Positions 8,412-16,066 of a stretch of DNA of 64,000 nucleotides are shown piece by piece. Below the pieces are notes generated by a model that did no database searches, was not told where the DNA came from, and saw nothing but the letters and a program-made list of their open reading frames with translations. The stretch is from Sulfitobacter sp. CW3 (GTDB taxonomy: Bacteria; Pseudomonadota; Alphaproteobacteria; Rhodobacterales; Rhodobacteraceae): positions 372,001 through 436,000 of the forward strand of contig NZ_JAHXRL010000003.1 in assembly GCF_019392245.1 (NCBI RefSeq). Direction: 5' to 3'. Position 1 is the first letter of the stretch, and every line of letters starts with the position of its first letter. Made by a program: the position numbers and the translations under genes.

Positions 8412-9445
8412 TCCTCGCGTTTGGTGCCCACCGCATCGGCCACGGATGCAAAACCGTCGCGTGCCAGTATTTGATCCAGCCCTCGCGCAATATCAGCGGC
8501 AAGCGACAAGCCACCGTAAACCAAAGCGGTGTAAAGCTGGACCGCCGACGCGCCTGCGCAAATCTTGGCATAGGCATCCTCGGCCGACCCGATGCCACCC
8601 ACACCCACCAGCGGAATATCGGTCAGGGTGGACAGTCGCGCCAGCACGCGGGTTGATTTTTCGAACAGCGGCGCACCCGACAGGCCGCCCATCTCATCGC
8701 GATGTGGGCTGTGCAGGCCTGTGCGATCCAATGTTGTGTTGGTCGCGATGATCGCAGCGACACCCGCCTGATTAGCCACATCGGCCACATCTGCAATTTC
8801 CGCTTCGGTCAGGTCAGGTGCGATTTTCAGGAACACGGGCGTTGATCCGCGCACGTCCATGACGCCGGCCAAAAGTGCTGCCAACGCGGCCTTGCCCTGC
8901 AAATCGCGCAGCTTTTCGGTGTTGGGGGACGACACATTGACGGTGGCAAAATCCACGTGATCGCGGGCGGTTTCCATCACACGTGCGAAATCGGCGGCGC
9001 GGTCCGTGCTGGTTTTATTAGCCCCGAGGTTCAGACCGACAGGAATACCGGGGGCGCGGTCGCGCAGACGTGCGCAAATCGCGTCCATCCCTTGGTTGTT
9101 GAACCCGAAACGGTTGATCGCGGCGCGGTCTTCGGTCAGGCGAAACAGGCGGGGTTTGTCATTACCCGGTTGGGGCAGGGGTGTGGCGGCACCGACTTCG
9201 ATAAAGCCGAAACCGGCCTTGGACAGCGGCGCAATTGCCGTTGCGTTTTTGTCAAAACCGGCTGCAAGCCCCACGGGGTTGGGCAGGTCCAGTCCGGCCA
9301 AAGTGGTTTTCAGCCGATCCGAGGTCACAGGCCCGGGCATCGGGGCCAACCCCATCCGCAAGGCTGAAATTGCCAGCCCATGCGCTGCCTCGGGGTCGAT
9401 TCTGCGCAGGGCGCGCAGGCCGATTTGTTCAGCAATTCTTTTCAT
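8402..9445 (-). CDS. pyrD: Dihydroorotate dehydrogenase, quinone type (class 2)
   Basis: Oxidises dihydroorotate to orotate using membrane quinone, the fourth step of pyrimidine synthesis. At 347 aa it includes the N-terminal helices of class 2 enzymes ([19 protein letters not shown]), which bind the membrane. Further signatures are [36 protein letters not shown] with the class 2 catalytic serine, and [12 protein letters not shown] for FMN phosphate binding. The start at 9445 is chosen from the family N-terminus and its ATGA overlap with the preceding gene. Confidence 0.95.
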   Translation of the reverse strand: MKRIAEQIGLRALRRIDPEAAHGLAISALRMGLAPMPGPVTSDRLKTTLAGLDLPNPVGLAAGFDKNATAIAPLSKAGFGFIEVGAATPLPQPGNDKPRLFRLTEDRAAINRFGFNNQGMDAICARLRDRAPGIPVGLNLGANKTSTDRAADFARVMETARDHVDFATVNVSSPNTEKLRDLQGKAALAALLAGVMDVRGSTPVFLKIAPDLTEAEIADVADVANQAGVAAIIATNTTLDRTGLHSPHRDEMGGLSGAPLFEKSTRVLARLSTLTDIPLVGVGGIGSAEDAYAKICAGASAVQLYTALVYGGLSLAADIARGLDQILARDGFASVADAVGTKREDWL

Positions 9446-9873
9446 GCAAATCCATCCGTAATGGGCAAGGGGCCGGTCCGGATCAGCCGCGATGTGGTGA
9501 CAGCAGCCTGACGGTGGACAACCGCCAGCTTGTAGCGGGGGTCCGATATCATCTGCAAAAACGCATGTGCATTGGGGTAGTGGGCGATGAACATGATATC
9601 CCATGCCTCGTCGCGCGGGCCGATCAATGTCATTTCGAACTGGCCACGCCAAACGATGGACCCGCCGACATCGGCGAGCACGGGCCCGCTTGCGGCACCG
9701 TAGTTCTGATAGGCGTCGGCACCGGTCAAACCATCTGACGCAAGCGCGTGATCCGCCGGGTAGGCGGCAACATCGCGCAGCCGCACAAGGTTGAGCATGT
9801 GCAAAGGCGTGTCGCGGTCCAATCCTTTGAAGGCGTCAAATTGCGCGCGGTCTGGATCCAGATAATCGGTCAC
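9442..9873 (-). CDS. DUF1330 domain protein
   Basis: A 143-aa protein of the DUF1330 / dimeric alpha-beta barrel type. The core [16 protein letters not shown] and the later [20 protein letters not shown] match the family, whose function is unknown. It overlaps pyrD by 4 nt and DUF952 by 4 nt, so the three are translated in series. There is no signal peptide. The link to pyrimidine synthesis is positional only. Confidence 0.8.
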   Translation of the reverse strand: MTDYLDPDRAQFDAFKGLDRDTPLHMLNLVRLRDVAAYPADHALASDGLTGADAYQNYGAASGPVLADVGGSIVWRGQFEMTLIGPRDEAWDIMFIAHYPNAHAFLQMISDPRYKLAVVHRQAAVTTSRLIRTGPLPITDGFA

Positions 9874-10214
9874 TCGGTTTCAAACCCCGCCGGAAACTGA
9901 TGCGCGCCATCGTGCAGCGGCAATGGTTGCGCCCATGCGATGTCAGTTAGTTGAAGATCGCGATAGAGGTGGGGGAACTTGGCACCACCGCGCGATACCT
10001 CCCATTTTATGGCGTCACCCAAACGATCCGTTTCCACGGCCAGCAGGAACAAGTCGTCCTCGCTCGCGAAATGTTTTGCAGCTGTTTCGGCCGCTTGGGT
10101 CGCAGTCGAGAAATGGACATAGCCGTCGGCCACATCAATCGGCGCACCTTGGGTTGTCCCCGCGCTGCGCAGTGTTTGCCATTCGTTGGCGCGAAAAATT
10201 TTGTATATCAACAT
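9870..10214 (-). CDS. DUF952 domain protein
   Basis: A 114-aa cytoplasmic protein starting MLIYKIFRANEWQTLRSAG, the typical opening of DUF952 proteins, followed by ADGYVHFSTATQAAETAAKHF and a later FPHLYRDLQLTDI. The shorter start at 10214 is used because the family begins there. It is the promoter-proximal gene of the pyrD operon and is divergent from the 5'-nucleotidase. Family function is unknown; a link to ADP-ribosyl chemistry has been suggested by fold only. Confidence 0.8.
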   Translation of the reverse strand: MLIYKIFRANEWQTLRSAGTTQGAPIDVADGYVHFSTATQAAETAAKHFASEDDLFLLAVETDRLGDAIKWEVSRGGAKFPHLYRDLQLTDIAWAQPLPLHDGAHQFPAGFETE

Positions 10215-10380
10215 GAAACCCGTGATGCCTTGGCGGCGGCATACGGTCAAGACCTGTGCACTGCGGCCCATCTTGTGCTTCTTGACCTAGGGGTAGGCGA
10301 TAATTGGTGCAAATGATCTTTGACAGATGGCAAGCCGGAGGCCACGATACAGCCAGAATTCCAACTCTGGGGGTACCACC

Positions 10381-11937
10381 ATGAAACGATTCCTGACCGC
10401 CACTGCGGCGCTTGCTTTGACGACAGGCATGGCGCAGGCCGATTACAGCCTGACCATTCTGCACACCAATGATTTCCATGCGCGGTTTGAACCGATCAGC
10501 AAATACGACGGTCCATGTTCAGCCGAGGATAACACCGAAGGCAAATGCTTTGGCGGTACGGCCCGTCTGGTCAACGCGATCAAAGATGCCAAGGCGCGGA
10601 CCAATAACTACATTCTCGTTGATGGTGGCGACCAGTTCCAAGGGTCGCTGTTCTATACTTATTACAAGGGCCAGATGGCCGCCGAGATGATGAACAAGCT
10701 GGGCTATGACGGCATGACCGTTGGCAACCACGAATTCGACGACGGCCCAGAAGTGCTTGCCGGGTTTATGGACGCGCTTGAGTTCCCGATCCTGATGTCG
10801 AACGCCGATATTTCTGCTGAACCGCTTTTGGCGGGTAAGCTGGCGAAATCTGCTGTGCTTGAACGCGGCGGCGAAAAGATCGGCCTGATTGGTCTGACGA
10901 CCGAAGACACGGACGAGCTGGCCAGCCCCGGTGAAAACGTGATCTTTACCGATTCCGTCGCAGCCGTTCAGGGCGAAGTTGATCTGCTGACTGCGCAGGG
11001 CGTGAACAAGATCATCGTGCTCAGCCACTCGGGCTATAAGGTCGATCAGATGGTCGCGGCGAATACCACCGGTGTTGATGTGATCGTGGGCGGCCATTCT
11101 AATACGCTGCTGTCCAACTCTAACGACCGCGCCGAAGGGGCATACCCCACGATGGTCAACGAAACGGCTATCGTGCAGGCCTATGCCTACGGTAAATATC
11201 TGGGCGAACTGAACGTCACCTTTGACGACGAAGGCAACGTCAAGGAAGCATCAGGCGAGCCTGTGTTGATCGACGCAGCCGTTGTCGAAGACGAAGGTAC
11301 CGTGGCACGCATCGCTGAGCTGGCGCAGCCGCTTGACGAAATCCGTAACAAGGTCGTGGCCGAAACGTCAGCGCTGATCGAAGGCGACCGTGCGGTTTGC
11401 CGGATTATGGAATGCGCGATGGGTAACCTGATTGCCGACGCGATGCTGGCCCGTGTGGCCGACCAAGGCGTGCAAATCGCGATCCAGAACAGCGGCGGTA
11501 TACGGTCCTCGATCGACGCGGGCGAGGTTACGATGGGCGAAGTGCTGACGGTGCTGCCGTTCCAGAACACGCTGTCGACGTTTCAGGTATCGGGCGCAAC
11601 CATCGTCGAGGCGCTTGAAAATGGCGTGAGCCAGATCGAAGAAGTCGCAGGTCGTTTCCCGCAAGTGGCGGGCATGACTTATGCGGTTGATGCAAAAGCC
11701 GAAGTTGGCAGCCGCATCAGTGATGTGATGGTCTCTGGCGAACCGATTGATCCGGCCAAGGTTTACGGCGTTGTGTCCAACAACTACGTGCGCAATGGCG
11801 GCGACGGCTATGAGATGTTCAAGGCAGCTGAAAACGCCTATGATTACGGCCCGGATGTCGCGGACGTTACGGCTGAATTCATCGCGGCGAACGGGGCCTA
11901 CACGCCCTATCTTGATGGTCGCATCACGCTGAAATAA
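10381..11937 (+). CDS. Periplasmic 5'-nucleotidase / UshA-like metallophosphatase
   Basis: A 518-aa exported enzyme that dephosphorylates nucleotides or UDP-sugars in the periplasm to recover phosphate and nucleosides. A signal peptide (MKRFLTATAALALTTGMAQA, cleavage before DYS) is followed by the metallophosphatase motifs HTNDFHAR, GGDQFQGS, VGNHEFDDG, SHSGYK and GGHSNT. The C-terminal 5'-nucleotidase domain follows, with QNSGGIRSSIDAG and RNGGDGYEMF. The start at 10381 is set by the signal peptide rather than the longer frame. It is monocistronic, with a strong terminator behind it. It resembles SoxB-like members, but no sox genes are near. Confidence 0.92.
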   Translation: MKRFLTATAALALTTGMAQADYSLTILHTNDFHARFEPISKYDGPCSAEDNTEGKCFGGTARLVNAIKDAKARTNNYILVDGGDQFQGSLFYTYYKGQMAAEMMNKLGYDGMTVGNHEFDDGPEVLAGFMDALEFPILMSNADISAEPLLAGKLAKSAVLERGGEKIGLIGLTTEDTDELASPGENVIFTDSVAAVQGEVDLLTAQGVNKIIVLSHSGYKVDQMVAANTTGVDVIVGGHSNTLLSNSNDRAEGAYPTMVNETAIVQAYAYGKYLGELNVTFDDEGNVKEASGEPVLIDAAVVEDEGTVARIAELAQPLDEIRNKVVAETSALIEGDRAVCRIMECAMGNLIADAMLARVADQGVQIAIQNSGGIRSSIDAGEVTMGEVLTVLPFQNTLSTFQVSGATIVEALENGVSQIEEVAGRFPQVAGMTYAVDAKAEVGSRISDVMVSGEPIDPAKVYGVVSNNYVRNGGDGYEMFKAAENAYDYGPDVADVTAEFIAANGAYTPYLDGRITLK

Positions 11938-11956
11938 TATAAGCCCACACAGCTTT

Positions 11957-11991
11957 AAGGCGCGCCATTTCGCGATGGCGCGCCTTTTTTT
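11957..11991 (+). terminator. Intrinsic terminator of the 5'-nucleotidase gene
   Basis: A perfect 12-bp stem (11957-11968 with 11975-11986) and 6-nt loop are followed by a run of T. An outer 7-bp inverted repeat GCCCACA (11943-11949) / TGTGGGC (11991-11997) encloses it, so the structure could work on both strands. Confidence 0.85.
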
Positions 11992-12014
11992 GTGGGCGTG
12001 TCTGCCCCCGACGC

Positions 12015-12323
12015 TCAGGCCGAAAGCTCTGCTCGCAGCCACAGCAGATAATCATCGATACCTGCCTCATCGCGTTTGCAATAAGACCATTTCTGATGCT
12101 TCTGAACCGTGATGAAACCCGCTTGCTTTAGAAGGTCTAAATGCCTGCTGGCGGTCGGTTGCGCGACGGATAGCGCCTCTGCGATCAGTGTCATACAAAC
12201 GCCAAATTCTACCGGATCGGCAGACCACTGATCTCCAAAATGCTCCTGCGGCGCTGACAGCAAACGCAGGATTTTCATCCGTGTCTCGCTTGCCATCGCT
12301 TTTATCTGCATTGATCTATTCAT
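12015..12323 (-). CDS. ArsR-type winged-helix regulator
   Basis: A 102-aa HTH protein: MASETRMKILRLLSAP opens the fold and LSVAQPTASRHLDLLKQAGF is the recognition segment. The single cysteines do not form the ArsR/SmtB metal-site pattern, so it probably senses an organic ligand or redox state. It is divergent from the alpha/beta hydrolase with only 48 bp between the starts, so the two very likely share an operator. Confidence 0.85.
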   Translation of the reverse strand: MNRSMQIKAMASETRMKILRLLSAPQEHFGDQWSADPVEFGVCMTLIAEALSVAQPTASRHLDLLKQAGFITVQKHQKWSYCKRDEAGIDDYLLWLRAELSA

Positions 12324-12342
12324 TTCATCATCATATCGTAAG

Positions 12343-12350
12343 TTAGCTAA
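12343..12350. promoter_or_regulatory. Palindrome in the arsR/hydrolase divergent gap
   Basis: TTAGCTAA is a perfect 8-bp palindrome in the middle of the 48-bp A/T-rich gap between the divergent starts, a natural place for the ArsR-type operator. It is short, so this is tentative. Confidence 0.3.
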
Positions 12351-12371
12351 ATGACTATGTGATTATGCGAG

Positions 12372-13205
12372 ATGTGCCAAATGCTGGAATTGCCGAATAC
12401 ATCGATCATTGAAAATAATGCGGTAAAATGGGGTGTCTGCGGCTCCGGCCCACCGCTTGTTGCGATCCACGGGACGCCGTTTTCATCGCAGGTCTGGCGC
12501 AGGATTATTCCGCAACTGGCCGATCTAAGAACCGTCTACTTCTTTGATCTGGTCGGCTATGGGCAGTCCGAGATGCGCGAAGGCCAAAATGTCTCATTGG
12601 GGGTGCAAAACACCGTTCTCGCCGCCCTGTTCAACGAGTGGGGCCTGAGCCGCCCCGATGTGTTGGCCCATGATTTTGGCGGCGCGACGGCCTTGCGCGG
12701 CTATTATATCGACCGTCTTCGCTATCGCTCTTTGACGATCTTTGATGCTGTGACCATGGCACCTTGGGGTTCGCCCTTCGTTCAGCATGTGCGCAAACAC
12801 GAGGCCGCATTCGCCGGCATGCCTGACTATATGCACCGCGCATTGCTGGCGTCATATCTGCAGACGGCAGCCCATAATCCGCTGTCGAAAGAGGCGTTGG
12901 AAATATACAGCGCCCCGTGGCTCGGTCCGGTCGGGCAGCCCGCCTTTTATCGGCAAATCGCGCAGATGGACCAGAAATTCACCGATGAGGTTCAAGGGCA
13001 ATATGCGCAGATGGACTGTCCCGTCACCGTTCTGTGGGGCGAGAACGATGATTGGATTCCCTATGCAAAGGGGGAGGAACTGGCCGGTCTGATCTCGGAC
13101 CGCCCCTGCATTCCGGTCAAGAACGCAGGGCACCTTGTTCAAGAGGACCGACCGGAAGCTATCGTTGCTGCGGTGTTAAAGCAGATAATGCCGGTGTCGC
13201 AGTAA
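12372..13205 (+). CDS. Alpha/beta hydrolase with Asp nucleophile (dehalogenase/epoxide hydrolase-like)
   Basis: A 277-aa alpha/beta-fold hydrolase. The oxyanion motif is HGTPFSSQ, the nucleophile elbow AHDFGGATAL carries Asp101 instead of Ser, the acid is probably Asp227 in GENDDWIP, and the base is His254 in NAGHLVQEDRP. An Asp nucleophile is typical of haloalkane/haloacetate dehalogenases and epoxide hydrolases, so ester hydrolysis is less likely. The start is uncertain: ATG at 12372 or at 12381; neither has a clear ribosome site. The divergent ArsR-type gene is its probable regulator. Confidence 0.82.
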   Translation: MCQMLELPNTSIIENNAVKWGVCGSGPPLVAIHGTPFSSQVWRRIIPQLADLRTVYFFDLVGYGQSEMREGQNVSLGVQNTVLAALFNEWGLSRPDVLAHDFGGATALRGYYIDRLRYRSLTIFDAVTMAPWGSPFVQHVRKHEAAFAGMPDYMHRALLASYLQTAAHNPLSKEALEIYSAPWLGPVGQPAFYRQIAQMDQKFTDEVQGQYAQMDCPVTVLWGENDDWIPYAKGEELAGLISDRPCIPVKNAGHLVQEDRPEAIVAAVLKQIMPVSQ

Positions 13206-13246
13206 CCTTGTGCCCTGCAACGAAGGTTCAGCAGCAGTGGCGTGAC

Positions 13247-13600
13247 CTAGTTACCCAGAGGCGGTTCATCAAAGCTGATCGTGCCCTCATAGCCGTCGCC
13301 GCCTTGTCCGGTGGAGCTGGCAAAGACCAGTGGCGACGCTGAATCGACAACATAGCTAAAGGTGCTACCCGTGCTCAGCTGTTCGGACGTCCAGGATTCA
13401 TCGGGCGCTTTCACGATTCTGGACCCGTCGGCCCTGTTGGTAAAGTTGATCGTGTCGCCGGTCTCTACATAGATGACAGCGGGAAAGAACGCCTGATCCA
13501 AGATCATAACGTCATGAGTCTGTGCAAGAACGGCAGTGCCGCTCGTTGCCAAAGTGAATGCGGCAAAGGCTGCGGCAGCCTTGTGAAAAGATATTGGCAT
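13247..13600 (-). CDS. Secreted cupredoxin-like protein lacking copper ligands
   Basis: A 117-aa protein with a signal peptide (to about residue 26, ending AVLA before QTHDV) and a plastocyanin/azurin-like pattern: VETGDTINFTNRADG, then STFSYVVDSASPLVFASSTG and YEGTISF. In type I copper proteins the first histidine follows the GD-xxFxN strand and a C-xx-H-xx-M loop precedes the last strand. Here these places hold Arg and Ser/Gly, and there is no cysteine in the mature part. It is probably a copper-free relative with a structural or binding role. A CtrA-like box lies 37-51 nt upstream. Confidence 0.72.
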   Translation of the reverse strand: MPISFHKAAAAFAAFTLATSGTAVLAQTHDVMILDQAFFPAVIYVETGDTINFTNRADGSRIVKAPDESWTSEQLSTGSTFSYVVDSASPLVFASSTGQGGDGYEGTISFDEPPLGN

Positions 13601-13636
13601 ATGAAAGCTCCTGAGAACGGCCCCACCCGGTTACAG

Positions 13637-13651
13637 TTAATCACCGCTTAA
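13637..13651 (-). promoter_or_regulatory. CtrA-type box TTAA-N7-TTAA
   Basis: TTAATCACCGCTTAA fits the alphaproteobacterial CtrA consensus TTAA-N7-TTAA exactly. It lies 37-51 nt upstream of the start of the cupredoxin-like gene (minus strand), and 45 nt beyond the end of the LysR gene. A chance match is possible for an 8-base consensus. Confidence 0.4.
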
Positions 13652-13695
13652 GGGTAGATTGTGACGGAAATAGGGCGAAGGGTCGAAGATGTTTG

Positions 13696-14604
13696 TTAAA
13701 GGTTCTCACCAGTCTGTGTGGCAAGCCACGCCTTGAACGACCGCAGCGCTGCGGTCTCAATGCGATCCTCAGGCCAGACCAGATAATAATTGCCAATGCT
13801 TTGCGTCGTCTGGGTCGACGCCAGAACCAACTGTTTTGTGCGCAAATAGGGATCAGCCGAAAAGGTGGGCAGCAAGGCAACGCCAAGCCCGTGCACCGCC
13901 GCTTGGGCCATGGTCGAAAACTGGTCAAATATCATGCCGGACGGCGGTTCATCACGTACACCAAGCGCCTCAAGCCAGCGCGCCCAACCTCTGGGGCGGG
14001 TTTCAAGGTGCAACAGCGGAAACCGCAGGATGTCGGCGGGGCTGTCCAGCGGTGCATCCAGCAATTCGGGCGCGCAGACGGGGACAACGGTTTCTGGCAT
14101 CAGGTGCAGATAGGCCGCACCGGGCCAGTCTTCCTTGCCGAAATGAATGGCCGCGTCAAAGGGGCTGCTTTGGAATGAGAACGGGTTGAGCCGCGTGCTC
14201 AGGTTCACGGTGACTTCTGGATGGGCTTGGGCAAAATCGCGCAACCGCGGTGCCAGCCAATGCATGCCAAATCCGGGTAGAATGGCAAGGTTAAGCGCCC
14301 CGGCCATGGGATTTGTGCGTGCCGAAATCGACGCCTGCGCCAGCCTGTTCAGGATTTCACGCACCTGAATGACATAGATTTTCCCGGCTTCTGTCAGCAC
14401 CAGTTGTCTGCCTTGGCGGTCCATCAACCCCACGCCTAGCTGCTCTTCCAAAGTCTTGAGCTGCCGACTGATCGCGCTTTGGGTCAGGGACAGCTCAAGC
14501 GCCGCCTGCGTGGCGCTGCCCAGCCGCGCCACGGCCTCAAAGGCCAGCAATGCAGTGATCGAGGGCAGAAAGCGGCGTGGGGCTATCATATGACTAAAAC
14601 TCAT
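13696..14604 (-). CDS. LysR family regulator, GcvA type, next to gcdH
   Basis: A 302-aa LysR protein: the N-terminal winged HTH includes FLPSITALLAFEAVARLGS and LTQSAISRQLKTLEEQLG, followed by the type 2 periplasmic-binding-like effector domain. GcvA-like members beside glutaryl-CoA dehydrogenase are common and are thought to respond to glutarate or lysine breakdown. It is divergent from gcdH with about 84 bp between starts. Start at 14604 or 14589 (MIAPRRFLPS); the second fits the family start better but both are possible. Confidence 0.88.
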   Translation of the reverse strand: MSFSHMIAPRRFLPSITALLAFEAVARLGSATQAALELSLTQSAISRQLKTLEEQLGVGLMDRQGRQLVLTEAGKIYVIQVREILNRLAQASISARTNPMAGALNLAILPGFGMHWLAPRLRDFAQAHPEVTVNLSTRLNPFSFQSSPFDAAIHFGKEDWPGAAYLHLMPETVVPVCAPELLDAPLDSPADILRFPLLHLETRPRGWARWLEALGVRDEPPSGMIFDQFSTMAQAAVHGLGVALLPTFSADPYLRTKQLVLASTQTTQSIGNYYLVWPEDRIETAALRSFKAWLATQTGENL

Positions 14605-14688
14605 AAGGCTAGGATAAAGCAGCGATAGTATTCCGCGCCCGTCTTTGCAATAGTTCGGCCAAACCTACACCTTTTGGGAGGATACAGA

Positions 14689-15912
14689 ATGAACGCCGAA
14701 GCCCCAGTTCTCAAGGCCAAAGACGCCCCAAACATGAGCAGCTTTGATTGGACGGACCCGTTTCGTCTGGCCGACCAGCTGACCGAAGACGAACGCATGA
14801 TCCAAGAAAGTGCACGCGCCTATGCACAGGAAAAGCTGCAACCCCGCGTGATCGACGCCTTTGCGAACGAAAGCACAGACCCCGCGATTTTCAAGGAAAT
14901 GGGCGATATGGGCCTGTTGGGCGTCACCGTCCCCGAGGAATACGGCGGCTTGGGCGGCAACTATGTGTCCTATGGTCTGGTCGCGCGCGAAGTTGAGCGC
15001 GTGGACAGCGGTTACCGGTCGATGATGTCGGTGCAGTCCAGCCTGGTGATGTACCCGATCTATGCCTACGGGTCCGAAGCACAGCGCAAAAAGTACCTGC
15101 CCAAGCTGGCGAGCGGTGATTTCATCGGCTGCTTTGGTCTGACCGAACCTGATGCAGGGTCCGACCCCGCAGGTATGAAAACGCGGGCCGTGAAAACGGC
15201 AAACGGGTACAAGCTGATCGGGTCTAAAATGTGGATTTCGAACGCGCCGATCGCAGATGTGTTTGTGGTGTGGGCCAAGTCCGAAGAACACGGCGGCAAA
15301 ATCCGCGGTTTTGTCCTTGAGAAAGGGATGAAGGGCCTGTCCGCACCAAAGATCGGTAACAAACTGTCGCTGCGTGCATCGATCACCGGTGAAATCGTGA
15401 TGGACAATGTCGAAGTCGGCGAAGACGCGCTGCTGCCGCATGTCGAAGGCCTCAAAGGTCCGTTCGGCTGTCTGAACCGCGCCCGCTATGGCATCAGCTG
15501 GGGCGTTCTGGGCTCGGCCGAGTTCTGCTGGCACGCGTCGCGTCAATATGGGCTGGATCGTAAACAGTTCAACAAACCGCTGGCGCAGACGCAACTGTTC
15601 CAGAAGAAACTGGCCGACATGATGACTGAAATCTCGCTCGGCTTGCAGGCGTCGCTACAGGTTGGCCGCTTGATGGACCAAGCCAATGCCGCACCCGAGA
15701 TGATCTCGATCGTGAAGCGCAACAACTGTGGCAAGGCCTTGGACATCGCGCGCATGTCGCGTGACATGCATGGCGGCAACGGCATTAGCGGTGAATATCA
15801 GGTGATCCGCCACATGATGAACCTTGAGACGGTGAATACCTATGAAGGCACCCATGACGTTCACGCGCTGATCTTGGGCCGTGCGCAAACGGGCCTTCAG
15901 GCATTTTTCTAA
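14689..15912 (+). CDS. gcdH: Glutaryl-CoA dehydrogenase
   Basis: Oxidative decarboxylation of glutaryl-CoA to crotonyl-CoA in lysine, tryptophan and glutarate breakdown, with FAD as cofactor. The 407-aa sequence is very close to mammalian GCDH as I know it: [34 protein letters not shown] and the catalytic glutamate in [18 protein letters not shown] (Glu386). ATG at 14689 follows GGGAG by 8 nt, whereas the frame's earlier TTG would start inside that site. The divergent LysR gene probably regulates it. Confidence 0.95.
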   Translation: MNAEAPVLKAKDAPNMSSFDWTDPFRLADQLTEDERMIQESARAYAQEKLQPRVIDAFANESTDPAIFKEMGDMGLLGVTVPEEYGGLGGNYVSYGLVAREVERVDSGYRSMMSVQSSLVMYPIYAYGSEAQRKKYLPKLASGDFIGCFGLTEPDAGSDPAGMKTRAVKTANGYKLIGSKMWISNAPIADVFVVWAKSEEHGGKIRGFVLEKGMKGLSAPKIGNKLSLRASITGEIVMDNVEVGEDALLPHVEGLKGPFGCLNRARYGISWGVLGSAEFCWHASRQYGLDRKQFNKPLAQTQLFQKKLADMMTEISLGLQASLQVGRLMDQANAAPEMISIVKRNNCGKALDIARMSRDMHGGNGISGEYQVIRHMMNLETVNTYEGTHDVHALILGRAQTGLQAFF

Positions 15913-15921
15913 AGACGGAAT

Positions 15922-15942
15922 GAGGGGGCTGTCTGCCCCCTC
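15922..15942 (+). terminator. G/C hairpin after gcdH
   Basis: GAGGGGGC (15922-15929) pairs perfectly with GCCCCCTC (15935-15942) across 5 nt. It lies 10 nt after the gcdH stop. There is no T run, so termination would be weak or factor-assisted; it is the hairpin half of the box element that follows. Confidence 0.5.
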
Positions 15943-15954
15943 AAACTCCCCCGA

Positions 15955-16015
15955 GGATATTTAAAAGCCAGAGAAGAGCGGAAGAGGTTCCCTTTTCTCT
16001 GGCTCTTAAATATCC
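15955..16015. repeat. Box-1 element, two inverted copies forming a long hairpin
   Basis: GGATATTTAAAAGCCAGAGA(AG) at 15955-15976 and its inverse at 15992-16015 pair across 15 nt with few mismatches. The same box occurs once each at 43906-43927 and 59322-59342. It sits between gcdH and the E1 gene. Confidence 0.75.
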
Positions 16016-16066
16016 CCGCCGGAGGCACCTTTTGGAGGAGCCTTTGGCCAGATCGGAAGGGTAACA

